A DNA stretch of 34,316 nucleotides from a virus. The notes beneath the pieces are model-generated. The model worked only from the letters and a program-made list of their open reading frames with translations. It had not been told where the DNA came from and did not search any database. Of this stretch, positions 18,807 through 26,066 are shown piece by piece. Location: positions 1-34,316 of the IMG/VR virus record IMGVR_UViG_3300005563_000070; one strand, 5' to 3'. A program made the translations under genes and the position numbers. How positions within the stretch are numbered: position 1 is the first letter of the stretch; each line of letters begins with the position of its first letter.

Positions 18807-19263
18807 CAGCATCAATCCGCGCATGAGCGGCGAGGAGTTGCGCCAGTCCTGGCAGGGCAAGGCGCTGCGTTTTGCGGCCGATAATCCCCAGCTGCGTACC
18901 GCGCTGACGTCGCTGTTCGCCGACAACTACGACGAGACAATGCCGTTCCTGCTCCATGCGGTGAACGGCGATCCCTACATCCGCGCGCCGTTCTACTGCT
19001 CGAATCCGAAGATCGACAAGCGCGGCGCCGTGATCGCGGACATGATCCACCCCGACGGCAGCAAGTACCGCGGCGCGATCATCTTCGCTTCGGAAGATCA
19101 GATGCAGGGTGTTTTCCGCAAGCTGGCCGACCGCCTCAAGCTAGACGATGCCGAGCGCATCGACCTGTTTATCGCCGTCAGGCATTGGGTGAAGGCCGAC
19201 CTCCGGCTCGACCCGGCCATGGATCGCCGCGATCCCGACGCCAGGCGGATGGTGCTGCACTGA
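18790..19263 (+). CDS. Hypothetical head-region protein (157 aa)
   Basis: The function is unknown. The start is GTG at 18790 with GGAGG eight bases upstream (an earlier TTG at 18775 is less likely). The protein begins with a helix-rich part (LRQSWQGKALRFAADNPQLR), has a beta-rich middle (YIRAPFYCSNPKIDKRGAVI) and a basic end. It lies between terminase and portal, a place often holding small head or packaging accessory proteins. The stop TGA shares one base with the portal ATG (TGATG). Confidence 0.65.
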   Translation: MSDRSDSINPRMSGEELRQSWQGKALRFAADNPQLRTALTSLFADNYDETMPFLLHAVNGDPYIRAPFYCSNPKIDKRGAVIADMIHPDGSKYRGAIIFASEDQMQGVFRKLADRLKLDDAERIDLFIAVRHWVKADLRLDPAMDRRDPDARRMVLH

Positions 19264-20999
19264 TGGCGGACACCGCGCGCAAATATCGGATGATCTCCAG
19301 CCAGGAGCAGGCCGTGGTCGCCGAGATCATGGCCGACTTCACCGAGCGCACGATCTGGCGCAACGTGTTCGCCGGCCAGTGGGAGGAGGCGGCGCAGCTC
19401 ATCTGGCCCGAGCAGCGCAATACGTTCTTCTACGGATCATGGAATTGGCCCGGCCAGAAAAAGGCGTTCCAGCAGGTCGACGCCTCCGGCATGCTTGCGT
19501 TGCACCGCTTCGCCGCGATCGCGGATTCGCTGCTGACGCCGGCCAACAGCAAGTGGCACAACCTCGAGGCCAGCAACGAATACCTGATGAAAAACCGCCG
19601 CGTGCGGATGTATTTCGACACGGTCACGCGGTTGCTGTTCAGGTATCGGCGCAATCCGCTCGCCAACTTCCGCGGCCAGAACAATTCCAATTTCCGCTCG
19701 CTCGGCGGCTTCGGCAATGCCTGCATGCTGATCGACGCCTTCGACGGGCGCGACTATCACGGCGCGAAAGGCTTGCGCTATCGGGCCGTGCCACTCGGCG
19801 AATGCTTCTTTGCCGAGAATCATCAGGGCCAGGTCGACAGCAATATCAGGTGGTTCCGCTTTACCGCGCAGCAGGCCGCGCAGAAGTGGGGACACGAGAA
19901 CCTGCCCATCCAGATCGCCACGGCGCTGGAGAAGGGTAGCCAGCAGCCGTTCAACTTCCTGCACTGCGTCAAGCCGCGCCGCGACTACGACCGTGGCCGC
20001 TATGATGCCAAGGGCTTGCCGTTCTCATCGCATTACGTGTCAATCGAGGGAGGTTGCCTGATGCAGGAGGAGGGCGGCTATCGCACCTTCCCCTATGCGG
20101 TGAGCCGTTACGATCAGGCCCCGCGCGAGGTCTACGGCCGCGGGCCGGCGCAGATGGTGCTGCCGGCGCTAAAGACGCTGAACGCGCAAAAGTCGGTGTT
20201 CCTGAAGCAGGCCCACCGCGCCGCGGATCCCGTGCTGCTGATCGCGGACGACGGCATCATCGACCAGGTCAATCTGAAGCCCGGCGCGCAGAACAAGGGC
20301 GGCGTCAATGCCGACGGCAGGTTGATGATCCAGACCCTGCCGACCGGCGATATCCAGATCGCCAAGGAAATGATGCTCGAGGAAAAATCGATCATCGACG
20401 ATATGTTCCTGGTGTCGCTGTTCAAGGTGCTGTCCGAGCACCCGAACATGACCGCGACGCAGGTGATCGAGCTCGTCAACGAGAAGGGAATCCTGATCGC
20501 GCCGACACTCGGAAGGCAGGAGACCGAATATCTCGGCCCCATGATCGAGCGCGAAATCGATGTCCTGAACTCGCTAAGCTTGTTGCCGCCGATGCCGCCG
20601 GAGTTGCGCGAGGCGGCCGGCGAGTACCAGGTCGTCTACACCTCGCCCTTGGCGCTCGCCCAGCGCGCGCAGGAAGCTGCCGGCTTCATCCGCACCGTCG
20701 AGACCGCCAAGGAAGTGGTCAACATCACGCAGGATCCGTCCTATCTCGACCGCTTCGACTTCGATACCGCGCTGCCCGAGATCGCCGCAATCCAGAACGT
20801 GCCCGAGCACTGGATGGCCGATGATGAGATGGTCGCCAAACGCCGCAAGGCGCGCGCGCAGTCGCAGGCCCAACAGGCCCAGATCCAGGCCATGCCGGCC
20901 CAGGCCGCGATGCTCAAGGCGCAGGCCGCGGTCGCCAAGGCCCAGCCTGGCCTCGGCTCGCAGGGCCTCGGTGGCCCGCAGCAGAGGATGCCGGCATGA
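19263..20999 (+). CDS. Portal / head-tail connector protein (T7-type)
   Basis: A 578-residue portal of the Head-tail_con family (T7 gp8-like). Family-like segments: ERTIWRNVFAGQWEEAAQLI, SLLTPANSKWHNLEASNE, VTRLLFRYRRNPLANFRGQN, and the C-terminal core region with FLKQAHRAADPVLLIADD and FLVSLFKVLSEHPNMTATQV. It ends with an Ala/Gln-rich coiled tail (RAQSQAQQAQIQAMPAQAAM). Twelve copies would form the ring through which DNA passes and to which the short tail attaches. The start is set by the TGATG overlap; a longer frame upstream lacks a ribosome site. Confidence 0.93.
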   Translation: MADTARKYRMISSQEQAVVAEIMADFTERTIWRNVFAGQWEEAAQLIWPEQRNTFFYGSWNWPGQKKAFQQVDASGMLALHRFAAIADSLLTPANSKWHNLEASNEYLMKNRRVRMYFDTVTRLLFRYRRNPLANFRGQNNSNFRSLGGFGNACMLIDAFDGRDYHGAKGLRYRAVPLGECFFAENHQGQVDSNIRWFRFTAQQAAQKWGHENLPIQIATALEKGSQQPFNFLHCVKPRRDYDRGRYDAKGLPFSSHYVSIEGGCLMQEEGGYRTFPYAVSRYDQAPREVYGRGPAQMVLPALKTLNAQKSVFLKQAHRAADPVLLIADDGIIDQVNLKPGAQNKGGVNADGRLMIQTLPTGDIQIAKEMMLEEKSIIDDMFLVSLFKVLSEHPNMTATQVIELVNEKGILIAPTLGRQETEYLGPMIEREIDVLNSLSLLPPMPPELREAAGEYQVVYTSPLALAQRAQEAAGFIRTVETAKEVVNITQDPSYLDRFDFDTALPEIAAIQNVPEHWMADDEMVAKRRKARAQSQAQQAQIQAMPAQAAMLKAQAAVAKAQPGLGSQGLGGPQQRMPA

Positions 21000-21226
21000 A
21001 GATCACGGCGCTCACCGTTCACCGCGACGAGAACGCCGGAGATCCGGCACTCGTTTGCACCGTGACGTTCGAAGACGGCTCCCAGAGCTACGGCGCTCAT
21101 CCATGGCGAAACCCGCTAGGCCTCTGGGCCTCTCCTGGCGAGGCGCGCGATCCGGCAGAGATTTCGGCCGTGCTGCGTAATTTTGCGCGCGCGATCGAGG
21201 ACCACGTCAAGAAGGCCGCCGCGTGA
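20996..21226 (+). CDS. Small phage hypothetical protein (76 aa)
   Basis: A 76-residue product coupled to the portal by ATGA. The N-terminus (MKITALTVHRDENAGDPALV) reads as beta strands and the C-terminus (FARAIEDHVKKAAA) as a helix. Its location between portal and scaffold suggests a head-related accessory, but there is no specific match. Confidence 0.6.
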   Translation: MKITALTVHRDENAGDPALVCTVTFEDGSQSYGAHPWRNPLGLWASPGEARDPAEISAVLRNFARAIEDHVKKAAA

Positions 21227-21504
21227 GGGACGAAGATCAGGATCTGGTTCGCGCCTACCGGCTGTTTTTCAGCTCGGCCGACGGCATGGCCGTTGCGATG
21301 GACCTCATGAAGTTCTGCAAGTTTCGCTCGGAGATTTCGAGCGAGAAAGAGGAGGGCATGCGGCAGGTGTTCCTGCGCATTCTCCGCCTCTCCCAACTGT
21401 CCGATGAACAGCTTTTCAGCTTGTTTGCCGGTCGAATGATGATCACACCAACGGAGCCTCACGATGAGCGAGACACCTCCGGCCCTGCGGCCGGCCCCGC
21501 ATAG
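21223..21504 (+). CDS. Bbp19-like structural-region protein (93 aa)
   Basis: A 93-residue product starting at GTG, overlapping the previous stop as GTGA. The core DLVRAYRLFFSSADGMAVAM, then DLMKFCKF, matches the pattern of Bbp19-type proteins of Bordetella phage BPP-1 and other podoviruses, whose role is not established. The C-terminal residues overlap the scaffold start by 41 bases. Confidence 0.65.
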   Translation: MRDEDQDLVRAYRLFFSSADGMAVAMDLMKFCKFRSEISSEKEEGMRQVFLRILRLSQLSDEQLFSLFAGRMMITPTEPHDERDTSGPAAGPA

Positions 21505-22417
21505 TTCCCAATCCTATTTCCGATCCCCCTTTGCGCCGCGCATCCACTTCGACGAAGCTGGAGCGGGCGGCGGAGGTGCTGCTGGCGGTTCTGGCGCTGG
21601 TGATGGCGGCGGTGCTGCTGGTGCTGGCGGCGGCGCGAAGCCGTGGTTCGACGGTCTCGACGCCGAAACTCTCGGCGCATGGGACAACAAGGGCTGGAAG
21701 AAAGACGACCCCAGGGCCCTTGTCGGCGAACTCCACAAGGCATGGAAGGCAGCCGAAAAGTTCGTAGGCGTGCCGGCCGACCAGGTCCTGAAGCTGCCGA
21801 AGGATGCCAGCGACGAAGCCGGGTGGGCCTCGGTGCGCCAGCGTCTCGGCATGCCAGCCGAAGCCAAGGATTACGATTTCACCACGATCAAGCGGGCCGA
21901 TGGCAGCGCGATCGACCAGACGCTAGCCGACAGCCTGCGCGCCGCCATGCACAAGGCTGGCACGCCGAAGGATGCGGCGCCTGAGATCATCAAGGCCGTC
22001 GTCAAAAACATGGACGACGCCGCGGCCGCAACCGCAGCCACGCGCGCCAATACACTCAAGGCCGAGCGCGAAACGTTGACCAAGGAGTGGGGCAACAATT
22101 TCGAGTTCAACCGCCTGACCGCGATGCAAGGCGCCAAGCGGCTCGGCGTCGACGAGGCCACGGTGGCCAAACTCGAATCCGAGATCGGCTATGCCAAGGT
22201 CATGGAGATGTTCCGCAAGATCGGCCAAGGCACCAGCGAGGACACCTTCGTCGAGGCCGGCAGCAGCGGCAACCCGACGACGTTGAACGGCGCCAAGGCC
22301 CGCATCTCCGAACTCAAGTCAGATCCGGAGTTCACGAAGAAATACCTCGCCGGCTCCAAGAAGGAAGTCGACGAGATGAATGCGCTGATCGCGCTCGCCA
22401 ACGGGATCACGGCATGA
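21464..22417 (+). CDS. Scaffolding protein
   Basis: A 317-residue protein just before the major capsid gene. CGGAG lies seven bases before the ATG. Residues ~31-59 are a Gly/Ala linker, followed by AKPWFDGLDAETLGAWDNKG, WKKDDPRALVGELHKAWKAA, VPADQVLKLPKDASDEAGWA (T7 gp9-like/phiKMV-type scaffold pattern), then long charged helices and a helical C-terminus that would touch the capsid. The family directs head assembly and leaves the finished head. The last 4 bases overlap the next start as ATGA. Confidence 0.8.
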   Translation: MSETPPALRPAPHSSQSYFRSPFAPRIHFDEAGAGGGGAAGGSGAGDGGGAAGAGGGAKPWFDGLDAETLGAWDNKGWKKDDPRALVGELHKAWKAAEKFVGVPADQVLKLPKDASDEAGWASVRQRLGMPAEAKDYDFTTIKRADGSAIDQTLADSLRAAMHKAGTPKDAAPEIIKAVVKNMDDAAAATAATRANTLKAERETLTKEWGNNFEFNRLTAMQGAKRLGVDEATVAKLESEIGYAKVMEMFRKIGQGTSEDTFVEAGSSGNPTTLNGAKARISELKSDPEFTKKYLAGSKKEVDEMNALIALANGITA

Positions 22418-22626
22418 GCAAGGCGCCAAAGAAGGCCGATGAGATGGCGGGCCTGAACCGCGCCGACTGCTGCGCCGAATGCCGCGAAGGCTTCTGCGTC
22501 ATCAGTATGAACGAGTTCTGCCATCACCCGTTCAAGGCGTCACATCCCACGGCGACCCCGGAGGTCGTCGCGCGGGTCAATGAGGCCAGGAAGATCATCA
22601 AGCACCAGGCGATCGACCGCGAATAG
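22414..22626 (+). CDS. Small Cys-rich phage protein (70 aa)
   Basis: A 70-residue product with a Cys-rich centre: DCCAECREGFC followed by CHHPF, a plausible zinc site. The C-terminal half is a helix (VVARVNEARKIIKHQAIDRE). It sits between scaffold and major capsid; motif copy C begins 7 bases after its stop. Function unknown. Confidence 0.6.
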   Translation: MSKAPKKADEMAGLNRADCCAECREGFCVISMNEFCHHPFKASHPTATPEVVARVNEARKIIKHQAIDRE

Positions 22627-22632
22627 CACTTC

Positions 22633-22643
22633 GGTGCGTTGTT
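22633..22643 (+). repeat. Late-gap motif copy C (GGTGCGTTGTT)
   Basis: An exact copy 6 bases after the stop of the preceding gene. It is followed by a strong hairpin, GCGCGCGGG at 22653-22661 and CCCGCGTGC at 22668-22676, with a 6-base loop. About 190 bases separate the motif from the capsid ATG; they hold no gene. Confidence 0.7.
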
Positions 22644-22652
22644 GCGCTTGGG

Positions 22653-22676
22653 GCGCGCGGGCAGTTTCCCGCGTGC
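22653..22676 (+). other. Strong hairpin upstream of the major capsid gene
   Basis: A 9-bp stem with one G-U pair and the loop CAGTTT. No U-run follows, so it is not a standard terminator; it may be an RNA-processing or 5' stabilising structure for the capsid mRNA. It belongs to the motif-plus-hairpin arrangement. Confidence 0.6.
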
Positions 22677-22833
22677 CTGGACATGAAGGACCCGCAAGGA
22701 CACTCCTCCCAGGACAGACTTTGAGGCCCCCCGGAAGGGACACGGCCGGATGAATGGCCCCGCAAGGCGTCGCGAGAGCGAACCAGAGCGGCACGGCCGA
22801 CAACCCGTCGTTTCAACCCAACCAGGTAAGGCC

Positions 22834-23751
22834 ATGTCCGAGAACCTGCCGAAACTTGCAGTCGAGACCTTCTCGACCGTCCTCGCTCTGAAACTCCAGC
22901 AGCAGCAGTCGATGCTGCGCGGCCGCGTGATGGAAGGCCAGCACGTCGGCAAGCAGGCATCCCCGATCGATTACATCGGCGCGATCCAGATGAAGGCGCC
23001 GGCCGGCCGCTATGCGCCGACCCAGCCTCAGAATACCGATTTCACCCGCCGCTGGGTGATGCCGGTCGACAAGGAAGCTTTCCAGCTCATCGACAGCTAC
23101 GATAAGCTGCGCCTCCTGATGGACCCGACCTCGCAGTATTCGAGCGTCGCCGCGGCCGCCGTCGCCCGCGAATGGGATGACCGTATCATCGCCGCCGCCT
23201 TCGCCACCGCGACGGTCGGAGACAGCACCGGCATCGGAACCACCACCGAGGCGTGGTCGTCCAACTGGGAAGTCAGCGACACGTTCGCATCGTCCGCATC
23301 GTCCGGCCTGACGGTCGCGAAGATGATCGAAGCCAAGCGCGTCATGCGCAAGGCCCAGGTCCCGGTCGACACCGAGCAGCTGACGTGGGTCACGAACAGC
23401 CAGGGCGAGTCCGATCTGCTCAACCAGGTTCAGGTCGTCTCGACCGACTTCAGCGACAAGCCCATCCTCCAGGATGGCAAGGTCGTGCGCTTCATGGGCT
23501 GGGATATCGTCTACAGCGAGCGCCTGACCTCCTCGTCGAACATCCGCCAGAATATCGCCATGGTGAAATCCGGTGCCTATCTCGGCATCTGGAAAGACAC
23601 CGAGAACGATGTTTCACGCCGCAACGATCTGTCCGGCCTGCCCTGGCAGCTCGCAACCTTGATGTCATCCGGCGCAACCCGCCTCGAGCCCGGTCGGCTC
23701 CTGAAGGTCAAGTGCGCCGACACCTCGGCTGCGGCCGACGTGACCCCGTAA
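22834..23751 (+). CDS. Major capsid protein
   Basis: A 305-residue capsid protein, HK97-fold by likely family (P22/podovirus-type). Typical segments: VETFSTVLALKLQQQQSMLR near the N-terminus, RRWVMPVDKEAFQLIDSYDK, LLMDPTSQYSSVAAAAVARE, and the C-terminal domain with GWDIVYSERL and SGAYLGIWKD. The start ATG has AGGTAAGG upstream and lies 207 bases after the previous gene, after a motif copy and hairpin. It assembles hundreds of copies around the scaffold. An upstream in-frame ATG at 22750 gives a 28-residue extension, which I judge unlikely. Confidence 0.88.
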   Translation: MSENLPKLAVETFSTVLALKLQQQQSMLRGRVMEGQHVGKQASPIDYIGAIQMKAPAGRYAPTQPQNTDFTRRWVMPVDKEAFQLIDSYDKLRLLMDPTSQYSSVAAAAVAREWDDRIIAAAFATATVGDSTGIGTTTEAWSSNWEVSDTFASSASSGLTVAKMIEAKRVMRKAQVPVDTEQLTWVTNSQGESDLLNQVQVVSTDFSDKPILQDGKVVRFMGWDIVYSERLTSSSNIRQNIAMVKSGAYLGIWKDTENDVSRRNDLSGLPWQLATLMSSGATRLEPGRLLKVKCADTSAAADVTP

Positions 23752-23761
23752 GGAGGCCAGA

Positions 23762-24319
23762 ATGGGAACGTCTCACCTCAAATCCACTGCGATCACCAAT
23801 GCCGACGCAAGCCCGGTAGTCGCCAACAGTGCAGGCGCCGGCGCACCCGGCCGCCTCCACTCCATCAGCGGTTTTGTCACCGCTGTCGCCTCGGATGCCG
23901 CTGGATCGACCTATCAGCTGGTCCGCGTGCCTTCGACCGCCATCGTCAAGCAGGTGCTGTTCGCGAGCGAAGCGCAGGGCGCCGGCAAGGTCCAGCTTTC
24001 GGTCTACTACAGCGACAGCACGACCGATGGCACGCAGGCGGCGAACCAGGGCCTTGTGGTCCCAACCACCGGCGCCGGGTTCTTCTCGGACGACATCGAC
24101 TGCACGTCGGCCGTCGCCCAGGCGGACTACACCAGCAACGGCACGTCCGGCACCGGCGCCAACGGCTACACGCTCGACAAGCGCAACAAGCATCTCTGGG
24201 ATGCGCTTGGCCTGACGTCGGATCCCGGCGGCTTCTTCGACATCGTCGCCGTGGTGCACACGACTGCAATCACGACCGGCACCGGAAAACTCGGTGTCTG
24301 CGTCCATTTCGTTGCCTGA
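23762..24319 (+). CDS. Putative head decoration or minor capsid protein (185 aa)
   Basis: A 185-residue beta-rich protein directly after the capsid gene, with one of the best ribosome sites in the window (AAGGAGG before the ATG), as for an abundant virion protein. The sequence is rich in Ser, Thr, Ala and Gly, with alternating hydrophobic residues (STYQLVRVPSTAIVKQVLFA, GKVQLSVYYSDS). Position and composition suggest a decoration protein, but no family is recognised. Confidence 0.6.
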   Translation: MGTSHLKSTAITNADASPVVANSAGAGAPGRLHSISGFVTAVASDAAGSTYQLVRVPSTAIVKQVLFASEAQGAGKVQLSVYYSDSTTDGTQAANQGLVVPTTGAGFFSDDIDCTSAVAQADYTSNGTSGTGANGYTLDKRNKHLWDALGLTSDPGGFFDIVAVVHTTAITTGTGKLGVCVHFVA

Positions 24320-24321
24320 TC

Positions 24322-24645
24322 ATGGCGCTCTCTGCCGTCAAGATCACGGTCGGCCAGGCCCTCGGCGATGGCGGCGAATATGCCGTCACCGTCAAGGGCG
24401 CGGCGGTTCCTGATATCGCGACCGTCGTCACCAACAAGGCGACGCTCGTTTCTGACGGCGCCTCGCCGACGCAAGGTCACGTCAACACGCTCGACACGAA
24501 CGTGACGGCGCTCAATGCGGCGCTCGCCGGTGACGTGGTCGTGATGTGGGACGGATCGAAGGTCTCGAACCGCCGGCAACTCCGCTCGGCGCTGCGGGCC
24601 GTGTTGCATGCAATCGAGGGCGGCCACGGCGGCCTTTCGGCATAG
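24322..24645 (+). CDS. Small head/tail junction candidate (107 aa)
   Basis: A 107-residue product with alternating beta segments (LSAVKITVGQALGDGGEYAV, PDIATVVTNKATLVSDGASP) and a helical C-terminus (NRRQLRSALRAVLHAIEG). No strong Shine-Dalgarno is visible. The gene lies 2 bases after the preceding stop. It could be a structural virion protein; function unknown. Confidence 0.55.
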   Translation: MALSAVKITVGQALGDGGEYAVTVKGAAVPDIATVVTNKATLVSDGASPTQGHVNTLDTNVTALNAALAGDVVVMWDGSKVSNRRQLRSALRAVLHAIEGGHGGLSA

Positions 24646-24654
24646 GAGATTGAA

Positions 24655-24876
24655 ATGGCCGACCATTTTGTGAGTTTGAACCGGGGCGAGGAAGGATCTC
24701 TGTATTCCGACTTCACCACCGGAACGTCTTCGACCTCGACCGACCTGTTTGAGCTTCGGGTCAAGGATGGCGTGACGCCGACGCGCGTCGAGGTCATCAA
24801 GGCGCTAGAGGCTTTCGAGCGGTTCTTCTCGAACCCACAACAGGTATCGGCCGCGGGGTTTGACGTCACCGGGTAG
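24655..24876 (+). CDS. Small phage hypothetical protein (73 aa)
   Basis: A 73-residue product beginning MADHFVSLNRGEEGSLYSDF, with AGGAGATTGAA before the ATG. It is Ser/Thr-rich in the first half and helical in the second (VEVIKALEAFERFFSNPQQV). It precedes motif copy D by 1 base. Function unknown; it could be a head-tail adaptor. Confidence 0.6.
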   Translation: MADHFVSLNRGEEGSLYSDFTTGTSSTSTDLFELRVKDGVTPTRVEVIKALEAFERFFSNPQQVSAAGFDVTG

Positions 24877-24877
24877 C

Positions 24878-24888
24878 GGTGCGTTGTT
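24878..24888 (+). repeat. Late-gap motif copy D (GGTGCGTTGTT)
   Basis: An exact copy starting 1 base after the stop of the preceding gene. It is followed at once by a 7-bp stem-loop (GGTCCGG at 24896-24902 and CCGGACC at 24913-24919) that ends at the ATG of the tail tubular gene. That gene has no visible Shine-Dalgarno. Confidence 0.7.
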
Positions 24889-24895
24889 TCCATGA

Positions 24896-24919
24896 GGTCC
24901 GGGCGGCACCGTCCGGACC
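24896..24919 (+). other. Hairpin abutting the tail tubular A start codon
   Basis: A perfect 7-bp stem with a 10-base loop ends one base before the ATG at 24920. No purine-rich ribosome site is present around it, so the structure may control translation or mark an RNA end. Confidence 0.55.
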
Positions 24920-26065
24920 ATGGGAGCATTCAGATCGCCGGTCGACGTCGGGAATAGGGCGCTGCAGCACTGCGGCGCCGATCGCATTTCCAGCTTCAGC
25001 GACAATTCCAAGCGCGCTTCGGAGGTGTCGTTCGTCTACGACAAGGTCCGCGAGGCCGAGCTCCAGAAGAATACCTGGACATTCGCGACCCGCCGCGCGG
25101 CTCTGCGCGCGATCGACACGACGACCATGCTGCTATCGCCGGCCCTGTTTGCGCCGGCCACGGCCTATTACCAGGGCTCGATCGTCACCGATGCGGTGGG
25201 TAATTTCTGGAAGTCGACCATCCAGAACAACACCGGAAATGACCCGCTGACCACGACGTTCTGGGAACCGTATTTCGGGCCACAGACCGTCTCGCTGTAC
25301 GATTCCACGCAGTCCTACGCCTCCGGCGAGCTCGTCTATACCTATGCGGGCGACGGCACCTCGCGGGTCTATCTGTCACTGATCGACGGCAATACGGACA
25401 ATCCCGCGACCGCGACGGCATGGTCATCCGCGACAACCTATCAGATGGACCAGGTCGTCACCTATAGCAGCGTCGCCTACAAGAGCCTTCTCAACCTCAA
25501 TCTGAACCAGCAGCCGAACACGCATCCTTTGGCGTGGACGTCGACATTTGTCGGCGGTAGCGGCTCGGTGAACTGGCTGCAGATCGGCGGGGCCGAGTTT
25601 CCCAGCGGCGTCGCCCTGTCCGTGCTCAACCTTGTCTACCCGATCGGGGCGGGCCCATCGTCCGATAGCTTCAATCAGAATGTCTTCATGCTGCCGGCCG
25701 GCTTCCTCAAACTGGCGCCGCAGAACCCGAAGGTGCCGGTGCCGATACTCGGTGGCCCGACCGGAAACACGCTCAACGACTGGAACATCGAAAACGGCTG
25801 CATCGTCTCTGCGGAGACCGGCCCGATCACGCTGCGCTTTATCGCCAACGTCACCGACGTGACGCGCATGCACACGATGTTTTGCGAAGCGCTTGCGGCG
25901 CGCATCGGCCTTGAGGTCGCCCAGCCAATCACGCAATCGGACGCGCGGCTTCAGACGATCGCGAGCCTGTACAAGCAATGGCTGGCCGATGCCGGCCGAT
26001 CCAATGCGATCGAGGCGAGCTATGACGATCCGCCGGATGATCCGTTCATCACCGTGAGGGCATGA
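24920..26065 (+). CDS. Tail tubular protein A-like (gatekeeper), enlarged
   Basis: A 381-residue protein whose first ~65 residues (FRSPVDVGNRALQHCGADRI, SSFSDNSKRASEVSFVYDKV, then NTWTFATRRAALR) match the T7 gp11-like gatekeeper family, which seals the portal and connects to the nozzle. The T7 protein has about 196 residues; this one has an insert of about 135 residues (75-210) with three carbohydrate-binding-like repeats (YYQGSIVTDAVGNFWKS, YASGELVYT, YQMDQVVTYSSVAYKSL). The C-terminal part (FLKLAPQNPKVPVPILGGPT, AETGPITLRFIANVTDVTRM) returns to the family pattern. Confidence 0.8.
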   Translation: MGAFRSPVDVGNRALQHCGADRISSFSDNSKRASEVSFVYDKVREAELQKNTWTFATRRAALRAIDTTTMLLSPALFAPATAYYQGSIVTDAVGNFWKSTIQNNTGNDPLTTTFWEPYFGPQTVSLYDSTQSYASGELVYTYAGDGTSRVYLSLIDGNTDNPATATAWSSATTYQMDQVVTYSSVAYKSLLNLNLNQQPNTHPLAWTSTFVGGSGSVNWLQIGGAEFPSGVALSVLNLVYPIGAGPSSDSFNQNVFMLPAGFLKLAPQNPKVPVPILGGPTGNTLNDWNIENGCIVSAETGPITLRFIANVTDVTRMHTMFCEALAARIGLEVAQPITQSDARLQTIASLYKQWLADAGRSNAIEASYDDPPDDPFITVRA

Positions 26066-26066
26066 G

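Noticed and set aside
20054-20824. A 256-codon plus-strand frame inside the portal gene
   Set aside because: Wrong frame of a recognised portal; composed mainly of Arg, Ala, Gly and Pro.
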